A stretch of DNA of 64,000 nt from Batrachochytrium dendrobatidis JAM81 (lineage: Eukaryota; Chytridiomycota; Chytridiomycetes; Rhizophydiales): assembly GCF_000203795.2 (NCBI RefSeq), contig NW_006281114.1, positions 248,001 to 312,000 of the forward strand, in the 5' to 3' direction. Shown piece after piece: positions 10,004 through 22,204 of the stretch. The notes beneath the pieces are model-generated. The model saw only the letters and a list, made by a program, of their open reading frames with translations, was not told the DNA's origin and did not search any database. Positions within the stretch are counted from its first letter, which is position 1, and every line of letters begins with the position of its first letter. The position numbers and the translations under genes were made by a program.

Positions 10004-12380
10004 ACGAGTACAACTGAAGTAGGAAAAGCACATGAAGCAAGAATGACGAGACAGCAAGGGCGGGGATAGAAATATAGGAATGGTTTTTGAGTGCAGATGG
10101 CATACTCCAATAACAGCAGTGTTATCTACAGCAAATTAAAGTTGTGTAGAGGATTGAAATAAAGCCAGACAGCATGCACTAAAAGCTGGATGTATTGCGG
10201 CCGACAGACAACATGAGTTGGATGTACAATGGTCACCAATATCCAAAACCTCAAGCAACCAGTCGCCACAGCCTATAATATTATCCGTATCCGTTCAAGT
10301 CTCAATAGTGACAGAAACTTCAAAGTTGTGATTGCCTTGATTTAGAATATACATGAAATAGGATGCAGCTGTATGCAATCTAATGCAAGTGTACCAAGAA
10401 TCCACATTGGTACAGCAGAATAGCAAGACGTCATCAATGATTGTAGAAATGTATGTTGCAGTGACCCGGTTGCTCATGTAAACTATTCCCAGCAAATCAG
10501 TCGACTATTCCATGGTAGAACACATATAGCCAGTAGACGGTACTGCCATGAACAAATCCAACACAGAAGCTTCAAGTAGTTGTACATACGTGATAATAGG
10601 ACCCGATGTCAAAAAAAACACCATAGCAAACCAAGAGAGCATGCAGAATCCAAGACAAATATAGTAGAGATACTGGAAAATGGAAGTCACTACCATTTCT
10701 ATAATATCAACAGTGTCCATTTGCCAGTGAGCTGTAGTAATTATCCGGAGAACAAACGAAGTAGGAAACAAGGTAAAACACGTAATCAACTATTATTGGC
10801 AGTTTGACGATTGCTCTTGGCTTGAATCTGGTCATTGCTGAACTGACTTTTGTTTCCATACATTTATTTGGTGTAACCAATTCTTGTATAAACTGTCGAG
10901 CATACTTTGCATTTGGTTTGTATCAATAAAACTGCTGATCACAACACATGGCACTTTTATATTCATTCTACTAAATCAGTAATCGTCAATGTTCCCGCTT
11001 GCTCAATCCAAAAAGTAACGAGTGCGGCTAATCTTGGTATTTGAGCAGGTTTAAATTGTATTAAATACTCTTGATATGTCTTAGTCTATATATCTGAATA
11101 GAGAGTACAGCTAAAATAGGCTTTAAAGTGTTCATTTTGCAGCACCATTCACGAGAATGAAATACTTGTATTGATCTCTGGTTTTGCTTTGAAATAAACA
11201 GTGGTTAAACACTCGTTATTTTTCCTACTACAAACTGACACCTGATTCTTCAATAAACACAGCATCCATCATATGATACAAACTATACTTTTGAACATGC
11301 TCTCTCCCTTCTTTTTCATAATTATACATTGCACGATCATCAAGTTTAAAACCGAATTCATCCATTGTAGTTTTGATATTCGGATCAACTTTCTGATCCT
11401 CAAACTCATTCTTGTTGAAACCTAGTCCCAAATGCATTCGCGTTCTAGTTCAAGAAACCAAAGATGGCAGTCAGGAATGCAGCTGTTGTTTTCATTCAAT
11501 CACTAGGATACCAGTCAACTAAAGAGTTTATGGCAAATGTTGTTCAGTAAATTGCCACCAGCCATTCCGTAAGACTGGCTGTTTATTATAGACACCCTTG
11601 TTTAGTGTTTCACTTTGCGTGAATATAGCGGCGATACAACCCATAATGGCTTTGCATTCCATATGCTTTATCAACGCCGGCTAATACTACTCACTATTAA
11701 CACGCTATTTAGCCAAAGAACATTGAGCGTGGTTGAACAGCATTGGGAACTAACATTTAACAATTGTGTGGCATCAAACGTCATATTTGTCATGTGTGCT
11801 CGTAGCCAACTTTGTTTCTTGAATAGCCGCCAAGCAGAAATTTTAAAACCACACATTGTTTTTGCTGGAGTAATCCAATCATCTGCCATAATCTGCATAT
11901 GTATGAATACTACTCAAGATCAATCTGTAAAAAGACTGCTTTTTGTGGTGGTTATTTTAATTATGGTCTGTTTTTTAAATCCTTCACTTGCATAACCTAT
12001 ACTATAGTTTAGATCTGATTCATTTTCAAATGAAATGGCACAACAGCTATTGTCTGACATTTCTTGAATATACTATTCATGATTCACCATCAGAATCAAT
12101 AATTATGCATGTTGATACTTTTCTTTTGATTCCTATGGCTGCAATGGGGGTTTGCTAGTTTATACAGTTTTTTAGACCTTTTACCAGCTAAACTTCAAAA
12201 GTGGAGCTTGATTGAATTTGAAAAACTATAATTGTTTAAATCGCGAGCCAGACTTGCATTGTCTGTTTCCCAATATAATAGCAGCACTCGATAGTAAACC
12301 AAGCAATTCTTAACCAATAACGGTATAACCAAATACATCAAGATACGGACTTCAATCAGTGGCAAATACAGCGAAAGCAA
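10004..12380 (-). other. Gene-poor block with scattered hydrophobic minus-strand frames; possible decayed or multi-exon membrane-protein gene
   Basis: Several short minus-strand frames are strongly hydrophobic. One near 12195-12380 contains YLVIPLLVKNCLVYYRVLLL. One opens with an ATG at 12060 (MSDNSCCAISFENESDLNYS). One near 11718-11898 contains DDWITPAKTMCGFKISAW. One opens with an ATG at 10859 (METKVSSAMTRFKPRAIVKL). One near 10505-10700 contains TSIFQYLYYICLGFCMLSWF. One near 9916-10110 contains PRPCCLVILASCAFPTSVVL. They could be exons of one multipass protein, with the element at 11137-11637 in an intron, or remains of a dead gene. I could not join them into a convincing frame and recognise no family. 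This is a low-confidence flag, not a gene call. Confidence 0.25.
11137..11637. repeat. Full-length dispersed element (about 500 bp)
   Basis: Starts TTGCAGCACCATTCACGAGA and ends at CACTTTGCGTGAATATAGCG, whose reverse complement matches the family terminus. Inner blocks shared with other copies include CTTGTATTGATCT (also 21837-22004), TTTGAAATAAACAGTGGTTAA, ACATTGCACGATCATCAA, and GACTGGCTGTTTATTATA followed by a CACCCTT block (also 38388-38872 and 47252-47559). There is no coding capacity. Confidence 0.7.
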
Positions 12381-12435
12381 CTCTTGTCAACTTTTTCAAA
12401 GTTTGTAATTACATTTATTTTAAACCAAGCCAGCC

Positions 12436-15400
12436 ATGCCTGTCAACTGGTTAGGGTCACGGTCCAATCTTGATTTGACTCGCGAAGAGCCAGTTACTCC
12501 ATGCTCACCAGGATTTGAAGAAATAGACTCAACCTGCAATACATCATCAACCAACCGTCGTATCTTTGTCAATATACCTGTCGACGAACATTTTAAAGAT
12601 AGAAAGACCAGTCGCCCCTACCTTGTCTACAAAACCAACAAAGTCCGCACAAGCAAATACACAATAGTCACTTTCTTGCCCAAAAATATCTTTGAGCAAT
12701 TTCGAGGTATTGCCAATTTCTACTTTCTTTCGCTGGTCATTCTCCAAGTATTCAACGACTTCAAGGAGGTGGACGTGTCAGTCACAGCTGCTCCAATTTT
12801 AATTATTGTTGCCATCACTGCATTCAAGGTAACTATTTATCTATGACTAGAAATATTTAAAATGACAAAGTTGATTTATTTGATACTGCCAAATGGGATG
12901 GAATCGTGTGGATACAAGATTTGCTTATACTGTAATAGTATCTGTGATTGAACCACTGGTTACGATTTTAACACCTGAAATGCACATGCAACATATACTT
13001 AGGATGCAATCGAAGATTGGAAACGACATGAATCAGACAACAGCATCAACAAATCATTCACATATGTCATGGGTAACTGGAACAATTCAAATTTTCAAGC
13101 TCCGTCAGAGAGTATTGTTCACAAAATCTCCAGTTTTTTTAAATGGATCCAACGATCCATGACTAAAGGAGTTTTATTCATCATAGTTTTGATTACAGGG
13201 TTTACAAAAATCCTAAAACAAGCCAGGTTGTCAAGGACTGGAACGTCAAAGAGCCCTGTCTATCCTAATCAGATTTATGCACACGACTATATAAGCCAAG
13301 ATCATTTAAATTTGGTTGCTGCATCGTTAGATACATTGAAGAATCCTGGACCACCAAAATTGGATAGTAAGCCACACTTGACAGAGCCGTGGAATTTAAA
13401 CAGATGGGAAAATGTCAAAGGTGCATCTTGATTGATCTGCAGTAATCTGCAATATTTGCGTTATGTAGCATACCGTACTTGAGTTAACTGCTTGCTAATA
13501 TCATTGAATTTGTAAAAAAAGTCGGAGATTTTGTTTTTCTTAGAAACAATGATAATATTCCAGCAGACATGATAATTGTTTCATCCAGTGAGCCAGACTC
13601 TGCATGTTACGTGGAAACAAAGAATCTTGATGGCGAAACCAATCTCAAAATTAAACGAGGAGTTCAAGCACTTCAAAATATTCGTACGCCTGAAGACTGT
13701 CGGTCAATTCGTTGTCATATTGATTCTGAACCACCCAATGCGAATTTGTATACCTATACAGGAACCATGGTGTTGCGCACTGGAACAAGGACACGCGATT
13801 CTCGAGCAAACCGAAGTGCTATTCCCATGTCTACAAACAATGTCTTACTTCGTGGATGTGTTGTTCGTAATACGCATTGGGTTATTGGTATTGTCGTGTA
13901 TACTGGTGAAGATACCAAGATTATGCTCAATTCTGGTGCAACTCCATCCAAACGTAGCAAAATCGATCGCCAAATCAATCCACAGGTAAAGTCAATCAAT
14001 CATTGCTTGTTGAGGTAGCTCATCTGTCAATGACAGTATAAAACTAACAGTAGCAAACTTGCATTATTTCACGCATAGATTCTGCTTAATTTTGCAATTC
14101 TTACTGGCATGTGTTTGATTTGCGGTTTGGTGTCTGGTTTCTATTCCAGTTCGTTTGCATTTGAGGTTTCTCCATTTGAAGGAACTTTATTGGAGAATAT
14201 CGAGCCCCCTCTAAGGCTTGGCATTCTTTCTTTTTTTCGATGCATGATCATTTTTCAAAATATCATTCCTATCGCGCTATACATTAGTTTGGATGTGACC
14301 AAAACATTCCAGTCTTTTATGATTCATCTAGATGAGGATATGTACGACGAGGAAAGTGGAAAATACGTCCTTCCTCAATCTTGGAATTTATGTGATGACT
14401 TGGGTAAGCACTTTAAAACTGGTTATTTTGTTGATGATTCGTTTAATATTTTTAAAATTGTGCACAGTTAGTAATTAACACTTGATTTCAGGACAAATCG
14501 AGTACATTTTTTCTGATAAAACGGGCACACTTACAAGCAACACGATGGAGTTTCGTAAAGCATCCATCAACGGAATAACATATGGAGTTATGGGTGCTGA
14601 AGCACATTCGTCATCTAATCCAGGTCAAACTCCAACTGAAACTCAAGAAAGTCGTTTTGCTGAAGAAGCCCAGGCAATGCGCAATGGTCTTTCTAAACTT
14701 TTCGACACAAAATACGTATCTTCAAAACTAGCATTTATTGATTCCCGTATTCCAAAACACTTGCAAGATGGCACTCTACAAGCACGCAAGATTCGCGAGT
14801 TTTTTACTCTTCTTGCCATCTGTCACACGGTTCTGATTGAAAAGCCTGACAAGTCCAATCCAAGCCGTATTGTCTACAATGCTCAGTCTCCAGATGAAGC
14901 TGCTTTGGTGAGTGCTGCAAAAGACACGGGATTTGCATGTCTTCGAAGAGTGGATAACGAGGTGGAGATTGATGTGCTCGGTATTTCTAGAAAGTATACC
15001 ATTTTGAACATAATTGAGTTTAATTCGGACCGTAAACGAATGAGCGTGCTAGTGCGTCGGCCTGAAGGAGAAATCATTTTGATGTGCAAGGGGGCAGATA
15101 GTATGATATATGAACGACTGTCTCATAATAATGACCCAGCGATTTTAGAGGCTACTGCAAACCATCTTGCTTCTTATGCAAACGATGGTGAGTGTTTGAA
15201 ATGATTGATTTACCGTGTTGTCTTGTTAATGATCAATCGGTAAACTTAAAGCTTAATTATTGTATCTGTTTTTGTCGATTGTTTTACTATATAGGGTTGA
15301 GAACATTGTGTTTGGCATACCGACTAGTTCCTGAAGAAGAGTATCAAGAATGGGCAGCAAAATATGCTGTTGCACAAGCCAAGGTGGACAATCGAGAGGC

Positions 15401-18110
15401 AGAGTGTGATGCTGTGGCAGAATTGATTGAACACGATCTGACCTTAATGGGAGCTACGGCAATTGAAGACAAGCTCCAAGAAGGCGTGCCCGAATGCATC
15501 GCTACTCTTTCAAAGGCCGGAATCAAAATTTGGGTTCTTACTGTAAGCTATCAATCTGGCTTTATTTAAACTGTATTCATGCAATCTACATACTAACTGT
15601 GGATTCCTATAAAATGTGTAGGGAGATAAAATGGAGACTGCAGTCAATATAGGATTCTCGTGCAATCTATTAAAACGATCCATGACTCTGATTGTCATCA
15701 AATCCAAGTCTATAGAGGATAGCATTTTGCAAATCAAAGAAGCACTTACGCGGTTCTGGAACCCTTCTGGTTCTCCAATGGATGGTCGTGAATATGGTCT
15801 GATTATTGATGGAGAAAGTTTAAAGTTTGCATTGGATCCAGTATGCAGGCCAATTCTTTTAGAGTTGGGATGTAGATGCTGTGCGGTGGTGTGCTGTCGA
15901 GTTTCACCGCTGCAAAAGGCTATGGTTGTCCAGTTGGTTCGCAAGGGATTGGTGAGCATAATTCATTTAAATTCTGCTTGTCCAACTATAGTCTGGCATA
16001 ACTAATTATGATTTTACAGAGTGCCATGTGTCTTGCAATTGGTGATGGTGCCAATGATGTGTCGATGATTCAAGAGGCAGATATCGGAGTTGGTATTAGC
16101 GGAAAAGAAGGACTGCAAGCAGTCATGGCAAGTGACTATGCCATTTCTCAATTTAGATTTTTATCGAGACTACTATTAGTGCATGGACGATGGGCATATC
16201 TTCGATCCTCAAAGCTTGTTCTTAATTATTTTTATAAAAACACAACGTGGCTATTTATTCTTTTTTGGCATCAATTCTTTTGCACGTAAGTAGTTAAAAC
16301 TGCTACTTTCTTCATAATCTTATTGAAACTCGTTGATTGCTAATAATTTTTAATATGAATATTAAATTACACTTTACTTTGGATATAAAGTTTCAGTGCT
16401 GGGTTGATTACCGATTTCACCTACAGCATGTTTTTCAACACTGTCTTTACATTTTTACCGACTATACTTATTGGATGCTTTGATCAGGACGTTAATGATT
16501 ATGTTGCTTTGCAAGTTCCAGAAATCTATGTTCAGGGTATTTACCAGACTCTTTACAACATGCGGCAATATTGGTCGTATGTTTTGGATGCAATGTATCA
16601 ATCGATCGTGTGCTATTTTTTTGCATTTCTGGTATTTGAAGATAAAACGCTCCACCCAGGCGGTCTTGACTCTGGACTGGAATCTATGGGAACAACAGTA
16701 GCATTTTCATCTATTCTACTTGTCAATATTTATGCCATTGTAGATTGGTCAAGCTGGACCTATATTACTATTGTTGCGCTACTTCTTACAATTGGCTTGT
16801 GGATTATGTATGTATTGATTTACGCTTCTCAAGTTACAAGTCAGCAGTATGGAATCATATCGGTTTTATTCCATACACCAGCATTTTATCTATGTGTGGT
16901 CTTGTCCATTGTTGTAGGTCTTTTTCCTCGCGTCATGATGAAATTTGTCCAACAGTACTTTGCGCCAACGGATGTTGATATTGTGCGAGAAATCCAGCAA
17001 TATCAATGGAAAAAAGGCATGGTGTTATCTTTGGACACTGAAGAGTCTAGCAAAGATTCATTGCATGATAGTACAACTGAATCGCTTGTAGTTTCTGCCG
17101 ATCCTACTCACAAGCTGGTTAAACGTAACCGCTCGGAGATGCAACTTCAGACTGCAAAAACAGATATAGCTTCAGTAAATATAACACGAGCAAAATCTGA
17201 CGATCAGCTTCAAACAACAGCAAAGGATGAACCACAGCTGCCCCCGAAACAAACTATTGATGCAATTGTAGACTCGACTGGATATGTCATACCAACCGAG
17301 TCGGGAGTGAATGCATCGACGGATGGGTTCGGATATTTGGACGTAAAACGAAAAACCACTCCACATGGATTATTGGATGGATCAATTGAAACACGATCAA
17401 GACGAACATCATTATCAAGTGTGATTAAAACAAGTGTGAATCGAGCAAGCCAATTTGTACGACGCATTGCTCATCCCATACCATCTCCTGGTGTGCAGCT
17501 CAGTCGGTCAGCAAGAGCTTCAAGCCTTGTGTATATGGGTGACAATGGCGGTCAAGTAGCAAATACTGGATTTGCGTTCTCACATGATACCGGGATGTCT
17601 GAAGTCATCACTCCTACATCAAGGTAGATTCATGATTATTTCATGAGATATTGGTATTATAACATTTTAATTTTGGAATTTGGAATCATAAATAGAACTA
17701 CATTTGATGTATCGCGAAGAACAACAAAAAGAATTCCAGGTAAAGGCCGAGCACCTTCCAACACAGGCACACTCCGTAATCTGTCTACCAGACTTCACAA
17801 TGTGCTTCATATTGGGTCCAGATCCCCAATGACATCAGTTGATATAGCAGAAGCACAAAAGCAACAGCAGACTTCATCTCAACAACAAAGTCAACAAGAA
17901 AGCGTGGATCAGATTGTTGAAGATCCACGAGAAGAATCTGAAGGGCTTGCTTTGAGTGCACGATCTGTACAGTATAGTCGACCCAGCTCATTGCTGCCAT
18001 CCATCATCACAAATTTGGAAGAAAATGACTTGCACGAGCCAGTAACCAAGACTGCAGATCCGTTGTTAGAAGAACAAGATATACAAAATTCGGATCAAAA
18101 CTCTGGTTAA
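12436..18110 (+). CDS. P4-type ATPase, phospholipid flippase (Dnf1/ATP10-like)
   Basis: Flips phospholipids from the outer to the inner leaflet of plasma or Golgi/endosomal membranes. Motifs in order: N-terminal TM1-2 region ([20 protein letters not shown]), the spliced [12 protein letters not shown] junction, an extended A-domain loop, actuator DGET in [15 protein letters not shown]4 PIALYISLD (the P4 PISL position), phosphorylation site [15 protein letters not shown], nucleotide-binding SPDEAALV and CKGAD, and hinge [16 protein letters not shown]. There are about nine introns (for example about 12828-13001, 13990-14079, 15188-15295 and 17624-17696). After the last transmembrane segment comes a long Ser/Thr- and Gln-rich C-terminal tail of roughly 400 residues, probably regulatory. 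P4 membership is certain; the subclass is inferred from the long A-domain insert. Confidence 0.92.
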
Positions 18111-18354
18111 CTACAAATAAACTTATAATTTACGTTTTCAGGCTTGAAAGTGTTGAAATGCGTTTTAACGAATTGTACACGAAAATACTCGACTTTAAAC
18201 CAACTATAACATCATCAAGATTCATCGGATAGTACTGCCTTGGGTCTACCACAAACCATTCAGTCTTGATCTTTTTTGTACAAGATTACTGACTGCATCC
18301 ACTCTTCGCTTTTACTGCTCCGTAAATTCCCAGTCAAAACCTACTGCACTCACC

Positions 18355-21300
18355 ATGACATCCTCAGCAGCTCCTATTCGCCAGCCTGACTGGCATATTC
18401 CTGCTGGAACTACTGTTCCTCGGCTATACATCAACAACTCTTTGACTCGCAAAAAGGTACGGAATTCTACATTTATATTCAGCTGCCGTCGTTTGTGAAT
18501 TGGAATTGACGATGATTCAGCAGCAGTTGAATGGTTTCGGAAATTCAGTTACTGATATGGTTGGGCGTAACATGGATCTATACTTGTATAGGAGTTATTT
18601 GTTCCTGAAAAAGGACGTCGAGTCACTTGGTATTCTTGCGGGCCAACCGTTTATGACAAATCCCATGTTGGTCATGCCAGGTGAGCTGGTTTGATGCTGG
18701 CAAACTGCTCTGGATTTCAACCACTCATGCTTGCGTTGACTGATATTCGACTAACATGATCCGTATGATTCAATGTAGAACATTTTTTTCGTTTGATATT
18801 GTTCGTCGAATTATGAGCGAATATTTTGGATACGATCTGCAGTATGTCATGAACATCACCGACATTGATGACAAGGTCAGGCTATATTTAAAAATTGTAT
18901 CGAGTATCGTCAGCTTTTGTTGGATCTTGAATTCAGATAAACAATCGTCTATTTTCTATCCATTTTAACCATTCTACATCCATCATAGATTATTGTATCT
19001 GCCCGTCAAAAGCATCTTTTTGCCAAATACAAGGAAGCAAACCCTGTTCTTAATGAAAGTGTTATTGTCAAGGCTGAATTGGGATGGCATTATTTTGTCA
19101 ACCAACGTTTTGAAAAATACATGAAAGATGCCGCCAACAACTGGGCCGAGTTTGTTTCTGAATTCGAAGCAGGAAAACTTGTTGGCGCAGCCGATGATGT
19201 CAAGTTTGGACTGTATTACAAAACTGCTGTATGTTTACATGTGCATTTATGATTACTTTTTTAAATGGATAGCATATACTTAATCTAGGTGTTTTTTGAC
19301 AGATTTCCTCGCGAGATGCTCTTGCCAAAGCCAAAAGCGGCAATATGTGTATTAACGACTTTTACCTTGCTTTGCAAGACCCACTGTCACTTTTTATTGA
19401 CAGCCAAGTACGAAACATTTATTTGAACATTGCGTAACACGTTTTATTTAATATTAACAAATATTTAAACGTTGCAGGAGGGTGCCAAGACTACCGATCA
19501 GCAGATTTTCAGAGACTATGCTGCTTACTGGGAAGCAGACTTTTTCCATGATATGGACAGTTTGAATGTATGTTTTGGATGCAGCCTGTATCTTGATAAA
19601 TTGAATGCTTATGATTATATTGTGCCATACCATCAATTTAGATTCGCCGTCCGGATGTTCTTACTCGCGTTAGCGAATACATTCCAGAGATTATTGCTTT
19701 TGTTCAAAAAATCATGTCCAATGGCTATGCTTATGAGTTTGATGGATCTGTTTATTTTGATACTGTTTGTTTCGATAGATCTGACAAGCATTCATATGCC
19801 AAGATTGAACCTTGGTCTGCTGGCAATGTAAAACTGGTTCAAGAGGGTGAAGGCGATCTGACCGCCGATACTAGCGGTAAACGCAATATTTCCGACTTTG
19901 CTTTGTGGAAGTCTTCCAAGCCTGGTGAGCCTTCATGGTCGTCTCCATGGGGAGAGGTAAGTCGTGAGATCTGAATACTTGACAAGCTATACATAATTTA
20001 ATCATTTTTTAAAACCATGCACTTAGGGTCGTCCTGGATGGCACATTGAATGTTCTGCAATGGCTGGATGTGTTCTAGGTGAAAAAATAGACATTCATTC
20101 GGGCGGTATTGATCTGACTTTTCCCCATCACGACAACGAGTTGGCTCAATCCGAGGTATTTAAACTCCACACTATATTGTTTGATGTATTGTTTCTGAAA
20201 TTATTGTGATCTGGTGTATTATATTAGGGTCATTTTGGATGCACTCAGTGGGTCAACTACTTTATGCACACTGGACATCTTCACATTGAGGGTCAAAAAA
20301 TGTCAAAAAGTCTCAAGAATTTCATTTCCATCAAAGTTGGTTTTATTTGACTTTAACTGCATGCATTGAAATAACTCGTATTTAATCGCAACACTGTCTA
20401 CGTTGAAACAACTAGGAAGCATTGGAGCAAAGCACTGCCCAACAGATTCGCATCATGTATTTGCTTCATCACTGGGACTCGACTCTTGACTGGAGTGCAG
20501 GCTCGTTGTCCGAAGCGCGCACAATCGAGGTTTCAATTAACGTGAGTATTTGATTGGCTTATGAATTAGGTGCTAGGTTATACTAATATGTATCATCTTG
20601 AATGTGATGTGTTTTGAAACAATCAGAACTTTCTAGCATTAGTCAAGGCACTTGCACAGGAAGAAAAATTCAAAGAAAGAGTTATTTCCGAAACACATAA
20701 TTATGGTTCTGCGGAGAAGGAGTTGATGGATGTGTAAGTTGGATTTGTTTAATTACCGTTTTGAGTGATGTGTTAATGGTACGATTTTTAATGCATATTT
20801 GATTTTATTGGGTTTAATCTGAATAGACTGTTTCAAAAACAAGAGGCGATTTATGCGGCTCTTGCTGATTCCTTTAATACTCCTCTTGCCATGACAGAAC
20901 TTCGTCAGTTGATTTCGGTTTCTAATCAGTATTATCAGACCAAGAATAAGGTCAAGGCAACTCCCAACATAACAATTTTGGCCAAAATTGGTGTTTATGT
21001 GACCAAGCTTTTGCGTACTTTTGGTGTGTATCCTGACATCAATCCCGAATTTGGAGCTCCGGTTACTGAAGGTGCTCAGAATGTAGGTGCTTTTATACAA
21101 TATTTAGTAGTTTTAAGTTGGCGCCTACTAACTTGACTCATCTTTCCAACAAGTCTGAGGAAGCACTGATGCCATATCTTCGTGTGTTGTCATCGTTCCG
21201 TGATGCCGTTCGTGAACTTGCACAAGCCAAGGCTGGTGAGTGGTGTTTATCATGCACGTACACTGAGATAAACTACAATTTCAATTCTTACTCTTGTATT

Positions 21301-21829
21301 TACTATCACTAGATCCTGTTGAATTTCTAAAGCTCTCGGATCGTTTGCGTGATATGGATCTGTTTGAACTTGGTGTTATTTTAGATGACAAGGAAGGCAC
21401 GTTGTTATATTGTTTTTTAGTGATGCTTGGTATCTGATGAATGTACATGCTTCAACTCTGACTATCTATATCACGTTTTTTGTAAATTTAGATGGAAAGG
21501 CACTGGTGAAAATTGTCGATCGCAAAACATTGATGAGTCAACGCAAAGCGATACAGGACAAGGAGCTAGAACGACAACGTGACAAGGAAGAGAGACTGAA
21601 GATTCAAGCTCAAAAGAAAGCCGAGCGATTGGAAAAGGGACGAATGCCACCATCTCAGATGTTCAAGACTGCCGAGTTTAGTGCGTGGGATGAGCAAGGC
21701 ATGCCTACATTGGACAAGGAAGGGGTGGAGATCACCAAGTCAAGGAGAAAGAGGCTTGATAAAGATTATGCCATTCAAACTAAACTTCACGCCGAGTTTC
21801 TTGCTGGTGCAGACAGTGAAAAGGCTTAG
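18355..21829 (+). CDS. CARS1: Cysteinyl-tRNA synthetase, cytosolic
   Basis: Charges tRNA-Cys with cysteine. More than ten short exons join into a class I synthetase. Seen in order: [19 protein letters not shown] (HIGH motif as HVGH, zinc-ligand Cys in SCGP), [21 protein letters not shown] and [15 protein letters not shown] (remaining zinc ligands), and [11 protein letters not shown] (KMSKS). The helical anticodon-binding region follows, then a lysine-rich C-terminal extension typical of eukaryotic cytosolic enzymes ([18 protein letters not shown]). No mitochondrial presequence is evident at the ATG chosen ([13 protein letters not shown]). The stop lies just before a truncated repeat element, so the transcript may end within it. 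Confidence 0.93.
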
Positions 21830-21836
21830 TTGATGA

Positions 21837-22004
21837 GTTACAGCATCATTCACGTAACATGGAACACTTGTATTGATCTTTTAGTGATTTTGCTTTGGAA
21901 TAAACAATGGTTGAGCATTTGCTATTTTGCATAATAGACTGACACTCGATTCTTTAATCAACACATCATACAATGAGATATTAGTCATGTAAACGTGAAT
22001 GTAT
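21837..22004. repeat. Truncated dispersed element
   Basis: Opens with a clear left terminus (GTTACAGCATCATTCACGTA then ACATGGAAC) followed by CACTTGTATTGATCTTTTAG and TGGAATAAACAATGGTTGAG, shared with 11137-11637 and 43309-43687. It then breaks off after CACTCGATTCTTTAATCAA. It begins 8 bp after the cysteinyl-tRNA synthetase stop codon and sits about 200 bp upstream of the BIO3-BIO1 start. Confidence 0.6.
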
Positions 22005-22204
22005 GGGATTGGATTTCAAACAACTGAATTGAAATCAATTCATACTCTGAATCATCAATCAGTTTCAGTGAAATGCATGACAATTCAAAATAGTTTGAAT
22101 ATGCCAAATGATCTTGAAGCAACGCACGAAATTGACATTTTTGATTATTTGAGGCGAATAAAATTATAATTGGATCGTCTGTTTGCCATTGCATTAACAT
22201 TGCA

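Noticed and set aside
11615..11995. Plus-strand open frame of 126 codons
   Set aside because: It starts inside the right terminus of an element, has no family resemblance, and the opposite strand shows equally plausible frames.
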